Positions 12,100 through 24,274 are shown, numbered from the stretch's first letter. The stretch: 64,000 bases of DNA from Epiperipatus broadwayi (GCA_028023455.1 JAQFVV010000180.1:1364001-1428000), one strand, 5' to 3'. Translations and numbers: made by a program. Notes: generated from the sequence alone by a model not told the origin.

Positions 12100-12859
12100 G
12101 TTTTTTTTCTATATCTTGTTAAAATTTAAACTCTAAATGATAAAAATAAATAAATAAATTTTGATTAAGTTTTCTCTTGTGTCATTTTTCCTTGTATCTA
12201 CTATCATTCATTTTATTGATAATTTTATATTACTTACATACTTTAATATTACTTTTCATTAAATTTAACTGGCTGGAATTTTCTAGAATTAGTTTATCTT
12301 GAGGGTATTCTTGCAATATCAGCTGTGTAGCATTGATACATTTATTAATAGAATACACACAAATTAAGCTTAACAAAACAAGTTTATTCACTTGTAAAAT
12401 TAATATATATAATTAAAAGAATTAATTGTAATTTACAGTTATTTGGAAAAGTCCATGATAATCTTCAGGTTGTGTGAATTTTTTTTATCTACATAGTAAT
12501 TTAATGTAGTTCATGTATGAATGCATTATCATTAATTAAAATATCTTATGCATATACATATTGTATAACTTGCATATATAATACCATAATGATAACTATT
12601 TATTCTCCCATAGTCTTTCAATGACCACATATATTTTAACTATGTCAATCCTATATACTATTGAAGAGTTTTAAGTATTAATCCAATCCTACATAATTTA
12701 ACCTCATTATCATACATTTTTTTAATAATATTCGAAATATATTTATGTTGTATGTAAATTTTCTAGAGTGTTAATATTAAAAAAGAGGTAAATGAAAACT
12801 TTATTTACATTTAAAATATATACATTATAATGGATGGAAAGATTAACACTAACCCCAAA
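12100..12859. other. LINE 3' flank and AT-rich DNA
   Basis: Starts with the (TAAA)n-like tail of the LINE (about 12145-12165), then AT-rich sequence. No gene is recognised. Confidence 0.55.
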
Positions 12860-13110
12860 GTTGATGACGCCAGATATAATGGACGAAATGATTACCACTT
12901 GGATATATACATCAGATTCAACAATCAGCTGGTTCAATCACAATGTATGACCAACTAATACAAAGTCTATATGTGATGGTACACCTATCTATTGAGCCCC
13001 AAACAGTGCTGACACCAGATATAACAGATGGTACTCTTCATCAACAATCATAAGCCAACCAAACCTAACAATGGTGTGCCAGATGTAACGGATGGTCAAC
13101 TAACTTGCAG
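12860..13110 (-). repeat. Three LTR/primer-site-like repeats
   Basis: Three related segments occur at about 12867 (gacgccagatataatgga), 13010 (gacaccagatataacagatgg) and 13076 (tgtgccagatgtaacggatgg). On the minus strand each reads like an LTR end (...TTATA or TTACA) followed by TCTGGYGYC, and the middle copy continues to TTTGGGGCTC. This resembles the LTR/primer-site junction of many LTR retroelements. It may mark decayed LTR edges with the LTR to the right, from 13085 on. No coding sequence supports it. Confidence 0.35.
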
Positions 13111-14320
13111 ACTGTAAAACTATGCAGATGTAGCAATCTGGTGTGGGATAAGTTAATATGCTCTAATTTATTGCCCCTAATAAAACAATCTGCAGAGACC
13201 TACCAGGCTTAGAAGAGGAAAAAGGTTGCATCTAACTATGTTCAGACTATGGGTCTTCTGATAGAATGCTAATGAGAATCTGATGAAATGCTTAACCAAT
13301 GATTGCATACACTTTAATTGACTAACTCTGTCCCTATTTACTAATATTAAATGCAATTTAGGTTAGTTCATCCACTTTCTCTCCTTTTTAAATTCTGTTA
13401 TGCCCTAATATTCAAATCCAGAGAGAATATTGCTTTTGACTCCTTTAGCAGGTATGAACAGATACACACAGCAAGTCCCACACCTATATATAGGTTACAA
13501 CTAGCATTTATTATATTTGTTTTATTTTCAAGCTTTTATATGATAAGGAAAATAGATGTGTGTGCAGGCATAATTGTTTATAAACTATGGAATGTCAGGA
13601 CAACTCAATAAACCAGAGACCAGAATAATACAAACTCTTAAACATTTATTAACAATAATAAATATCATAAAGTATGACAATAGTAATAATAAAAAAAATA
13701 ATAATAATCATATGTACATGTGAACCTCCACCATTTTACTAATTAATTATTCTTATAATCCAACCCTTATATCGCATGGTAGAAATCCACCTATGTCACT
13801 CATTCTCTACAAATCATAATTATATAGAAAAATAAACTTTAGTTATTTAAGATAATCGAGATGCTGGCTAGCTAAATTATATATTTGTAGATGTTAACAA
13901 CCTATTTAACAAATTCCCCCAATTTATATATATGATAGAGATAGATACTAGTTGATTAGTCAAACATACTGGAAAATATATATACAAGGTTAATCAACAG
14001 AATAAAACATATAATATGTATTCTGTATAAGTGTTGCAATTTAATCTATGAAAATAAATGTAGAAAATCTTACCTTAATATTTATGTGGATAACCTGATG
14101 TGAAGCAGGTGGGTTAACCTAAATTTTATTTACAATGAAAATATAAAAATATCAAAGTGAATAATCCCCCCTTTTCTTCTTTGCTAATTCTGAAAAATGA
14201 GGCTTCAGTGTCAGAGTGTGAAAATACAACAAATAACAAGACTTAAAAAAAAATAAACAAAAATGTATAATATCGATTCTTTGATTAAAAAAATTATAAT
14301 TGGAACAAAGTTCATAAAAA
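13111..14320. other. AT-rich stretch, possible LTR interior
   Basis: Contains a palindromic TATA-like cctatatatagg at about 13486 and T/A-rich sequence. If the 13.08-kb edge is an LTR edge, this would be its body. No convincing open frame is present. Confidence 0.35.
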
Positions 14321-14532
14321 TCATCCTAATGGAAGTAGTAGTTGATAGTTAGGCAAGTTGTTCTTCAAAGCAGTTTCACTTAGTAAATCATTTTCTTTAG
14401 CAAGGATAGATAGGTACAATGGTGTCTCCTGTAGTTGTGTATGGTAAACACCTTGATTCTTATTTGATTCACCATTAAGTACTCCAATGCCTGTTTGCTT
14501 TGGACTGCAGGCATTTTCTTGTGTGTTTACAA
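14321..14532 (-). CDS. Ankyrin-repeat-like fragment (exon or relic)
   Basis: The minus strand is open from about 14532 to TGA at 14321-14323. It includes GVYHTQLQETPLYLSILAKE, which resembles an ankyrin repeat: the T/E-PL-x-L-(A/S) helix start after a variable loop, followed by DLLSETALKNNLPNY as a second helix. Ankyrin repeats are protein-binding modules. An AG preceded by a T/A-rich stretch at about 14518 (acacaag) could be a splice acceptor, so this might be a terminal exon of about 65 codons. I see no neighbouring exon. The sequence is somewhat richer in codon-like complexity than its surroundings. It could equally be a chance or decayed fragment, or part of a domesticated element. Confidence 0.35.
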
Positions 14533-14698
14533 TAAAGTAGAAAAGTAAATATATAGAGGTTTAATTCAGCTGGTAGGAAATACCATGGTACACAATAGCA
14601 TGTTTTGCTCTAGCCCATTTTCATATTAAAGTACAATTTAATAATTATTTGTAATCATAAATTTTTATTGAATATAGAAGAGCTTTATATATATATAT

Positions 14699-16862
14699 TG
14701 TAACGAGCACAGACGTTCTTTATATTGTTTTTTTTTATTTATTAAACATGAAAGTAAATTAAAAAGTTCGCATTTAAAAATTTTCTTTAAGAATTAAAAA
14801 TTGAAATTAAATATCATCTTAAACTCGTATATGTTAAATCGCACAGATAATGAAAAATTATTAAAATAAAACTTTATTAAAGAAAAAGTATTTTAAAACT
14901 AAATTTTAAAAAGATTTGGAGATAAAATTATATCTTTAAATTTATCTTTAAATATATTTTTGATTTGGAAAACAGGTTAATTAATCAGAAATGGAAATGA
15001 TTGTTAATTAGTTAAATGTAAACCAGCCTTGGGCATTTAAATGTAAAAACATCGGTCAGATAGGAAAACAATAGAAACTGTTAGCAAATAAGAAGAAATC
15101 CCTATGGAATCAGACCGCAGCGAAAGGACCATCGCATCGATGACGTAATGTAAATTCAATCCTACACATTAATATAAAAAGGATAAGTTTGGAAATTATT
15201 AGTTAGTGATATTGATTATTTACGATGTGACAGATATGTAATAGTGCGGAAGTGAAGGAGAAGGGATTGAAAAAGATGCACGTTCAATCCCTTCAGTTGT
15301 TATAAAATGGAAAAATGAAACATCGCTTTTCTTATATTCAGAGGACCACAGGATCATCGGGAAATTTAACGCTGGATTTCAAATGGCAAGCAACTGTAAA
15401 AGATGAACATTTCTAAAACCATAAGAACTTTATAAAATATAACGAACAATATTAATTTGAAAACACTAAGAACTTTAAATTTTAAACTTTCCTAGTAATT
15501 TAATTGTTACAAATAGAATCCTATCTGACCAAACTAAATTCTTTATTAATAGTGTTATTTGATGTATTTTTTTTTCTTATTTATGTAAAATCATTTCCAT
15601 TTATTTATTTTTTGTTCTTTAAGTTTTTATCATGGTTTTTTTTGTTTTTCGTTAAATTAATTATATAAATGTTAAACTTAAGTCGGGCATGAATGGCTGT
15701 ATAGATTTGTAAAGTTATATTAGGGGAGGGTAATCTTAGGTTATTTGTGTCATTGTTAAATTGGGTCAATGGATTGGATATATTGATGTAGTGGCAGAAT
15801 TGCTGCATATGCCGCACTCTCCCGTTTTGCCTATGGAAGGAATTATGAGACACAGAGCGCAGTTCTTTTCTATGGAGTTTTTTTTTTATTGCTCTTCTTG
15901 TCTGATAGATGTCATATTCCTATCTGATGAGGGTCAATGCCTTCTCTTAATCTTTTTGGTGCTGTCGTATTCTGTATTACATTGAATACATCGATATATC
16001 AGATGAATTGATGCCAGTTTGACTGCGAATTTTAGCCTAAGGTTAAATAGGGATAGAATATTTTATTTTCAAATGCAAATCTATGTAGTCTATTCATACT
16101 CAACCCTAAATAAAAATGCATTAAATTTAAGTTGTTTATAGACGCTTGCATGGATTGGTTATCGGTTAAGTATGTTTTGGGTTTACATATTTGATCAAAA
16201 TATATAGACATTTGATAAATAATGATACCTTACGGTGAGTATCTATAATGTATTTATTCGGATGTCTTTTAAGTTATTGGTGACAATGCAAGTATCTTAT
16301 GCTGAATACTAGAGAGTTTCTTATATTTCCCTATGCAATTGTCAGTAATCAATAATTTTGTATTTTGATCGTTTATGTTTATTTTGAAATGTTTTTGACC
16401 ATGGAAATCTATGTAACCGATCTATAGCAACATATTATAACAAGCTTTTATAATCCCATCTGTGCAAACTTAATTAAAATGTAAACTTATAATATAATAG
16501 AAATTAAAATGTAAATTAGAATCTAAGGTAAAGTTAAAAATAATGTTAAATGTTAAAATGTAAAACTAATACTAAAATAATTTTAAATCATATATATATA
16601 TGTGCATAAATAAATGTTTGTATGTTAATTACTGGCAGTGGCTTATTTTATTCCTCTTATATATATATATTCTTATATTATTTTTAAAATCTCTGCTATT
16701 CCACTGAGCTAGTGACATGGGCTAACGACCGGATGCAAAAAAAAAAAAAAATTTTTTTTTTTACTTACGTATCTGCCTACTCTATAAATTTTTCTAGGTT
16801 CAAATGCCTAGATGGCGCCCTGTAGTGCAGATTACGTTAAGTTTATTCTCCGGATCATTACA
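14699..16862. mobile_element. 2.16-kb LTR-like block, TGTAACGAG...ATTACA
   Basis: The block begins TGTAACGAGCACAGACG and ends CTCCGGATCATTACA, with (AT)n on both sides. The ends have the TG...CA form of an LTR and are also weak inverted repeats (TGTAAYGA). Inside, a GC-richer patch (15110-15380) has a TATA-like aatataaaaagg at 15171. Near the right end is GATGGCGCC. A minus-strand tRNA A-box-like TAGCTCAGTGG sits at about 16702-16712, next to an A14/T12 run at 16737-16762. It could be a solo LTR or a non-autonomous DNA transposon. No coding sequence is present. Confidence 0.5.
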
Positions 16863-17577
16863 ATATATATATATTAAGAAAATTATTTGATTTTTCTTTC
16901 TTTTCTAATTTCAGATTAATTTTCGTTATTCTTTTTTAAAAAATTTAAAGTAGAAAAAAAATTACTCCAACAATCTTTAAAACATGCTTTAATTATTACA
17001 AAATTTATCAGTTATTCTTACTTCTTATTTCACTTTCTTTCCTCTGAATTTGGTAAACTTTTAGTTACAACACGACTTTTAAAAATGTTTATGATTTAAA
17101 TAAAAGAAAAAACAAAACTCCATTTTAGTGTTCTCAATTTTAGTTTAAACTCCTGTCTATTGTTATAACTGCTATCCCTTTTGACAAGAAGAATGATTTG
17201 TAAAAAGTTTCTATTTTTATACAATTTGTTCACGTAGATCTGGAATCCTGAGATTTTTCACTGTCTATTGTTTAAATTTATTTAGATTTTTAAATGCCTA
17301 TTGTTTAAATACATTTCATTTATTACAAATAAAAAAAAATAATAAAATCAGTTTTATTTTCACATATCACCACCTAACTTAACTTCAGGCTATCCTTAAA
17401 TCATTTGATTACAAATTAACATTCAATATTAAAAATATATATATACATTACAGTGTTTAATCAAATAGTTTATATATATATATATTACTTTTCAAAATAT
17501 AGATCATATTTTATTTATAATAAAATAATAATTTATTATAAATGTAAATATATCAAATTTAAGCGTAAACAGATAAT
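16863..17577. other. AT-rich non-coding stretch
   Basis: No gene, repeat family or RNA is recognised here, apart from (TA)n tracts at about 17435 and 17470. Confidence 0.55.
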
Positions 17578-17745
17578 ATTATAATAACATGAAAGCTAAA
17601 CACCTTCAAACAGATATGCTTTAAACATGCTTGTGTTTTAGAATTGAGAGTCCCATGTGATGTCATTATTCCATCTGATTGGCTGTTGTGTAAGCATGTT
17701 TAAAGCGTATCTGTTTGAAGGTGTTTAGCTTTCATGTTATTATAA
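17578..17745. mobile_element. MITE: 55-bp inverted repeats
   Basis: The left arm (17578-17633: attataataacatgaaagc, aaacaccttcaaacagat, gctttaaacatgctt) is nearly the exact reverse complement of the right arm (17692-17745). A 58-base unique loop separates them. Only one or two mismatches were seen, so the insertion is young or the hairpin is gene-converted. No coding capacity. Confidence 0.85.
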
Positions 17746-18024
17746 TAATTTATTATGTATTATATGTATATTATGTAATAATAACAAACAAATAATCTTC
17801 CCACTATTAATAAAATTCCAAATGGGTTGGGTTCAATAAGCAGGCTTGATCTTTTTATGAATATGTGCATTGTAAGCTACCCTTTACAATATATACACAC
17901 ACAAACAATCACTTCTCATCTCATTCTAGAAAATAATCTGGTTAAGTTTAAAAAAATAATCTTGTAATCTGTTAAGTTTCTGATAAACAATGGCAGGTGT
18001 TGATAAAAGTAGACAGCTTTCTTT
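17746..18024. other. AT-rich spacer
   Basis: Nothing recognised. Confidence 0.5.
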
Positions 18025-18830
18025 GGTACTTAAGTATATCCCTTCTCTGGAAGCTTGCCAGGCTTTTTTTTAATTATTCATTTTTAGGAGCATCAAATAA
18101 ATCTTGAAAACAATTAAGCCTAATTAGAAGCTATCCTGTTTAATATTTCCTTTTATTTATTACACAGAAGCACTACAACTGATTGTAATTAAAATAAATT
18201 TAAGTTAACTGCAGTAAATCTGGAACAGTTACAATAAAGCACTTACTACTCTTTCTGCACCAGTCATTGAACAACCACTGCTGTTGAACTATTTCCTCTA
18301 TTGGTTAATATTCCATAAATTTGAAAATGCTCTACTGTATGTTCTTCCATATAATGGAAAAAATCCATATTTTAATCATGTTCGCAAAATGTTCTAAAAT
18401 GAAAAAAAAAAGATACTCAGCAATAACTTTATGCTGTAATATAAAAAATCATGACAATGGTCACAAATAATGTTTGTATATTATAATAGACATAAAAAAT
18501 TAAATCCTGTGAATGGAATTGATAATTGCTTTATTAATATTTTTGAAAATTAACAGGAATTTAGAAGCATTAGCTTAATATTTTTTAAACTTAATAAGTT
18601 AATACATATTCTGTAAATAATTAGAATATATATAAAAACAAAAAAAGAATTAAATTAAATGTTGCAAATGGAATTTATAAGAGATTTATTCATATTTTTT
18701 AATCTTAAAAAATAATACATGTTTGGTAAAATAATTTTGAAAAAAAACCCATAAATATTTCGACATCCTGATTGACAATGGATAATTAAAAAAACATGCT
18801 TGGCAAGCTTCCTGAGGGATAATATGTAAA
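18025..18830. repeat. Inverted repeat pair flanking about 800 bp
   Basis: The left end has ccttctctggaagcttgccaggc followed by T8 and aattatt (about 18040-18080). The right end has tgcttggcaagcttcctgaggg preceded by aattaaaaaaac (about 18785-18821). These are inverted copies of about 40 bases. The interior is AT-rich with two loosely repeated segments (about 18490 and 18645). It is a candidate non-autonomous DNA element with no transposase. Confidence 0.5.
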
Positions 18831-19539
18831 TACTCTTTCTTTTTCCTGTTTGATTTTTCAGGTTTCTTTTGGTCTGGCTATTAATGGATGTTTCTCATTC
18901 TGTGTTGAAGCAGTTGACCTGATACTCAGATCAAGCTTCACAGCCCACTCAGAATCTCCCACCACCAAACCATATTCAAACTCCATCGCTACGCACGTAT
19001 ATATATATTATTAATGCATATAGTTTGTATTTAAACTAATAAAGTGATAATTGACGTAGATATATAAATATCTTAAAACGATTAATTTTAATAAGTGAAT
19101 ATTTTATTTATGTGTGCATAATGGATGTGTATATATTATAGGTGATGGGAGATTATTGTTAAAATATAGTTCAAATAAAAATTTTATATTTAGTGTATTT
19201 CAAAAATTATATTTAATATGTTATTTATTTAAGTCGTGGCGGTCAGAAGAATTGAAGATGACGCAATCCTTGTCAGAAGATTCTCGAATATAATTAAGAC
19301 AATTGCCAGAAACCCATTTATCCATCCAAAACCTATAATCTTTATAAAATAATGTAAAAATCCTTTAGTGGAAATTTATCCATTTTCTATTTTAAAATCA
19401 CAAGACTACATTTTAAAACAATCATTTGAGAAACTTTGACAGGATTGCATTGACTTTAAATTTTATTCAAACAAAGGATGCATTTGGTCAGAAACCACAG
19501 ATCTGCTAAGTGGATAAAGTGCCTCGGGTCTGGCACCTA
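18831..19539. other. Non-coding spacer with mixed composition
   Basis: A short GC-richer segment at 18840-18990 precedes AT-rich DNA. No conserved protein is recognised in any frame. An exon of an unknown gene cannot be excluded. Confidence 0.45.
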
Positions 19540-19830
19540 AGTACTTTCTAACGTCATCAGAAAAAAAGAGTATAAATGCTGCTGGATCTGAGCCCAGAAA
19601 GGAGGAGGGAGACTAAATTTAAGTTACTGTTGCTAATTACCTATTCCATGTCGGTCGTTCCCAGCATGTCCGAGTAGAAAGGGACTTCAAGTCACTGTTG
19701 CCCTTGACCTGAGACAATCTCCTTACCATGCTGAGCCGGAGTGACATCGTGCCGCCAGCGCCTGACTTGATGCCCATCCTAAGAAGAGCCTGTTCCTGCT
19801 TACCTTTAAGACATCACTGCTATAGTTAAA
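19540..19830 (+). promoter_or_regulatory. GC-richer island with TATA-like motif (LTR or promoter candidate)
   Basis: A TATAAAT box at 19571 lies in a 300-base patch clearly richer in G and C than its flanks (for example the gccgccagcgcctgac segment near 19752). TATA plus a GC-richer leader is typical of an LTR U3/R or a Pol II promoter. No coding sequence follows within 2 kb. LTR boundaries were not found. Confidence 0.35.
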
Positions 19831-20615
19831 CATGTAGGTGTACACATTTACAACTGCTATTCTTCTTGTCTAAATATTATAAATTTATAATATTTGTTTT
19901 ATCATTTAATTAATCTCTTAAATAACTCACCAAATAGTGAGCATTATGTTTATCGATTCTGAACCATAAATTATCTAAGTGTAATTCTATTCATCCGATT
20001 CATGCTTGCTTTTATAATTGTTATATTTTTATGCGGTATAATTTTGATATTAGTAGTTATTTTGATGTTATGTATGTATATAAAATGTAGAATATTGGTT
20101 AACTCTAATCATACGAGCTATATTTCTATTTCTATAGTAGAAATAAGGAGGGGGAATAGATTGCATTAAATCATTTATTTAATAATGTTTCTTTAGGCTC
20201 GTAGGGTTGAGTTAATGAATAATAAAAGATTTTCTATTAGTAATTGTGTGGTTTTTATTAATGCATTTTTATTACAATTCTTATTTTATCTGGGGTAGAT
20301 TTATAGATCTTTTTGTTTTCTTTATTGATGTGTTCAAGTTTGCCAAAGTTGGCGAATAACTATTCCTTTTTTTTAGCGTTTAAATTATGCTAATACATTT
20401 TTTTTATATAAAAATAAGTTAGGAGGGTGAAGGAGATTTAAGCTATAATAAAATGACTAAAAGTTTATTGAATTAGTCTTATAATTTGATATGGAAATAT
20501 GGAAACTGTATTCACGCTATAGATTTACTAAACCATTCATAGGCCATAACTATTATTTTTAAATGTCTAGAAAGATTACTATTATCGCTGTGTTGTTTGC
20601 ATAAATTAGGAAGCG
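19831..20615. other. AT-rich spacer
   Basis: Nothing recognised beyond T/A runs. Confidence 0.5.
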
Positions 20616-20693
20616 ACTCTCTTCCGATTCGCCCATACCTCACCCCGGGGAATCTCGTCATTCCTGATTCGCCTGTACCTCACTCCAGGGAAT
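20616..20693 (+). repeat. Short tandem duplication, about 45-bp period
   Basis: Two copies of a segment reading gattcgcc-(c/t)-(a/g)tacctcac-(c/t)cc-(a/g)gggaatct occur at about 20626 and 20667. They lie in a GC-richer patch that extends to about 20875. The 60-codon open frame after it (20695-20877) resembles no family I know. Confidence 0.65.
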
Positions 20694-20877
20694 CTTGAAT
20701 TATTTCTTCGTAGGTCCAAATCAGGAGTATGACCTAGCTACTGGATATGTTCAGCTAGCATTGTGGGAGCTCTACATGGATAGCCGTACGCCGGACCATT
20801 GCAACTTCACACCTAGCAAGTTCTTTCTAAGTATTAGTCCGCCTGAAGCGGCATACTTCATCGTCGTCGTGATTTGA

Positions 20878-21453
20878 AATTATAAAGTGTAAATTGGCCA
20901 AGATACAGCATATTCCTTCCTAAGATATATGCACGCACAGCCATTCCCCACTTATATTTTATATTATGCCTAGTTTGTAAAGTCTATAGTGATAATACAC
21001 TTGCTAACCATTTATCTTTTAGGTAAGTTTGTTGGAGTTTTGATCCAATTATTTCAAATTGCTCTCCCCTCCTCTTACAATCAAGCAAAGGTACCAAGTT
21101 AGTTTCACAAGTGTGATTCGAAGATATTATATGAATAAAAATCTTTAGTTCAATATGTTTCAAATAACCGTTGTTTCTTTAAAATAACTCATTAATTACT
21201 TTGTTAAAATAATATTAATGAAAAGTGTCTCCATGTAATACCATGGTTAAATTATTATTTGATAAATTAGTGAAACCTTTGCAATCGTATTCCTGCCTCA
21301 AGGCTATTATATATTAATTTCATCTACCACCAGATAAATGTATTATCTCAATGAAGTATATATTTTTGAATATTTTAACTGTATTAGCCAATAAAAAAAA
21401 ATTTTTTTTTTCTTTTTTTAAAATTAAATTTTTTAATTTTTTTTCGTTTCCCC
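20878..21453. other. AT-rich spacer
   Basis: Nothing recognised; A/T homopolymers at 21390-21450. Confidence 0.5.
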
Positions 21454-21900
21454 CACTATTAAACTTTATTAAAGCAAAATCAATATTAAATGCTATTTTA
21501 TCATTCATTTATAAAACTTGTAAACTTTTGAATATTTTTATGTGCACTCCTGCACTATCGAACTGTATCAAAGCAAATCAATATTAAATGCTACTTTAGC
21601 TTTCATTTATAAAACATGGAAACTTTGAATATTTTACGTGCGCTCCCGCACTATATAATTGTATTTAAAACAAAACCACTGTTAAATGTTATTTTATTAT
21701 TTATCCATAAATATGTAAACTTTGAATATTTCTACATACGCGCCCGCATTATATAAATGTATCAAAACAAAATCATTATTAAGTGTTACTTTATTATAAA
21801 TAAATCATGTAAACTCTTGAATAGTTATATATACCCAACTGCACTTCATTATTAGTAAATCGCGTAAACTTTTCAATAGTTATATATGCAACCGCACTAT
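21454..21900 (+). repeat. Minisatellite, unit about 97 bp, 4-5 copies
   Basis: The anchor CACTAT/CATTAT recurs at 21454, 21553, 21649 and 21747, then more weakly at 21842 and 21894. Within each unit follow ...tatcaaa-caaaatcaatattaaatgctat... and ...cataaaacatgtaaactttgaatat.... Period 95-99 bases. Copies diverge toward the right end, where the last unit is shortened to about 52 bases. Confidence 0.82.
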
Positions 21901-22410
21901 GTATCTGTCTGTACTAACACTACCAATGGTAAATATATTTTGATTCTTTTGTAAACTCAATCCACAGCATGAAATCAGAAAGTATAAATGTCTGAATCAT
22001 TTAATAAATCTGTGTCATAAAATATTATCTTGTAGTCAAATCCTATCATTTAGTTAATGTAGTTTTTAAATCTGAGTTAAACTATCTCTTGATTCACTCA
22101 ATATCTCCAAAATCATCATCATCGTAGGTCTCATGTAATACGCTGCAGCTCTGGGCCGCAAAATAATTAATTTACATGATATCACCGTGGGTGTTATCCA
22201 TAGTGTTATAGATTTGGGGAATGGGCAAATAGGTTAGAATTCATGATTGATCCTGACCTGGGTATCTCTGGTATGATTGGATTCAGGGTACTTTTGCTCA
22301 GACGCTAAGTCTTATTAAATGGATATACATGTTTGACTGGTACAGTGTAGCTAAAAATGTATCAGAACAATACTTCTTTAACAAAAAAATATTTTTATCA
22401 CTAGCAGATT
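21901..22410. other. Spacer, possibly 3' part of the Ty3 element to its right
   Basis: A GC-richer stretch (22120-22300) downstream of a minus-strand integrase remnant could be its 3' LTR. I could not identify edges. Confidence 0.35.
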
Positions 22411-22951
22411 TTACTTTGACATTATTTGATTCTGTCGTTTCATTCTGATTGAGATCATAAATGATTTATGTGTTTTTTCCCCTTTTTTCAATTGGATTAA
22501 TCTGATTTGTGCAGGCAATACTTTTAATATCACTTCAAGAAACCATTTGATTTTCAAAGTATAATGTATCCAAACCATTTCATCAACTTTAAAATTTTCA
22601 CAGCCTAATTCTTCTATTACATTATAAATTAGTAATAACTTTGAAAGATGTGAGCAAAATTTTTGATGCCATAACATTTCTGCTGGTGTTTTCATTGTCT
22701 GCATACAAGGTGTAAAATATTGAAAAATCATTACATCTATTAATGCTTCATTTATATTCTTGTATGCCATTTTATTCAAAGTCAGCTTAAAATGTTGAAC
22801 TGCATTTTCTGCTAGACCATTTGATTCATGTACAATTCCTTATCAACTAAAAAAATCTTTAAACAACTGCGACCCAAAACTAGTTCCATTGTTAGTCATA
22901 ATAGTTTCAGGGTATCCTTGACTCATGAAAATTTCTTTTAATGCTCTAATG
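22411..22951 (-). pseudogene. Ty3/gypsy integrase remnant with mutated catalytic residue
   Basis: This is the C-terminal half of a Ty3/gypsy integrase, which inserts element DNA into the genome. On the minus strand from about 22943 it reads EIFMSQGYPETIMTNNGTSF, the segment around the second catalytic Asp. In the family this reads (V/I)TDNGTxF, and here Asp is Asn. The SNGLAENAVQ block carrying the catalytic Glu is present (about 22800-22830). Then come the TPAEMLW block and a VDEMVW block from the C-terminal domain (ATG frame 22779-22411). Two stops interrupt it near 22845. The upstream part is separated by a hAT insertion (22952-24274). Confidence 0.8.
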
Positions 22952-24274
22952 CAGTGGTTTTCAACCCTTGGTCTGTGGACTGGTGCCAGTTGGCAGAGGT
23001 TTTCTGCCAGACCATGCTAGACTGGCAGAAAAGTTTGTAATAACAAAACAATAAGATTTTAAACTTCTAATTAATATAAACAATTTTTATTTATTTTTTC
23101 ATCACAACTGCTTGAATAAAATTAATTATACATCAAAATTTTATTTAAATTATTAGAAATTACTAAATAATAATCTAAGGAATTTATCTGAAAGTGCAAT
23201 CTTTAAAAGACAAAGTTCCAATCTCATGATAATTGCACCACTCCTTACATGTCAATTTCTATACCTAGTAGGCATTTCTGTATTGCATCAGCTCATTTAT
23301 TGGTCACATATAGCAAATTTCTTGTTGCATTTGTATCATCTTTTTATTTTGTGTGTGATATTTTTTTTTTTGAAATTGTAAACTTCACAAAATAGAGACA
23401 AAAAGTCAAACAGCAAAATCTTTTGGCCTGCTTAAGAAGAGACAAGGATAATATTCCAGTAAAAAGTGATGCTAATACTGAAAGTATGCCAAGTACTAGT
23501 GTTTCAACTCTTGATGAAAGAAAGAAAAAGAGATATGTCAATACTGCAGAATGTGCAGAAAAAAAAAAAAGGGAATTTTATTAAAAATTTTAGTAAGGAG
23601 TATTTAAAACTTGGTTTCATAGTTGCTCCTGACAGTGTACTATCACCATGGCCTTTGTGTGTAGTAGGTTCTGAAATTTTTTTAAATGAAGCTATGTGAT
23701 ACTTTACCAAACAACTAATGCAATCTGGTGTTATTTTAATCTCATTTTTACTCAATTAAAAAAAAAGAAAACGAAAACAAAATCTAATCAATAATATATA
23801 CATTAATTTGTTTTTATAGTTATCACAGTTGTTATGGGGGGGGGGTGTAGAATTAATTAGATATAACTTGATCTTCTATATTTAACATTAAATACAATAT
23901 TACATTTATCATAATCAATGGCATGTAATATTTCCCAACATTCAGGTGAATAACATTTTATTTTTGCATGTTTTAACAATGAAATAATAAACATAGCAAT
24001 GCAGGCACATTAATGAAAATGAGTGTTATTGTACTGTTTTCTGTAGCAATATGACTGTGCAACTCAAGAAAGAGTGTTCAGCATGTGAAGGTAAGCAACA
24101 CCATTACAATACACAATAATTAGTGTGCTGTTTTGGTCAGTTATAACAATTATGCTCATCTAAGGCTAAGCAGTTTAAATCTTTAAAAAAATTTATCTGT
24201 AGACTTCTGCTGGTCTGTGAAATTTTATCCTTATTTTTGATGGTCTGCAGGTGTGAAAACATTGAAGATTACTG
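22952..24274 (+). mobile_element. hAT transposon (Charlie-like), non-autonomous, inside Ty3 integrase
   Basis: The ends are typical of hAT: left CAGTGGTTTTCAACCC; the right end on the minus strand reads CAGTAATCTTCAATG. It is flanked by an 8-bp target duplication, CTCTAATG (22944-22951) and CCCTAATG (24275-24282), with one mismatch. At 1323 bp it is too short for a full transposase and keeps only a BED-finger remnant (23468-23740). It splits the Ty3 integrase, so it inserted later. Confidence 0.87.
23468..23740 (+). pseudogene. BED zinc-finger N-terminus of hAT transposase
   Basis: This is a relic of a hAT-Charlie transposase N-terminus. A linker with STLDERKKKRYV is followed, after a frameshift in an A-run at about 23560-23572, by EYLKLGFIVAPDS and PLCVVGSEIFLNEAM. 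This matches the BED finger of ZBED5/SCAND3-type proteins, where the usual text is 'EYLxFGFT...PxCVxCxxxLxNExM'. The second zinc-binding Cys of the CxxC is Gly here. BED fingers bind the transposon ends. The catalytic RNaseH-like domain and C-terminal dimerisation region are missing. Confidence 0.72.

Noticed and set aside
16690-16735. tRNA gene suggested by TAGCTCAGTGG A-box on the minus strand
   Set aside because: No matching acceptor stem, anticodon arm or B-box follows, so at most a fragment.
20695-20877. 60-codon open frame in a GC-richer patch
   Set aside because: No recognisable domain; kept only as a note within the tandem duplication entry.
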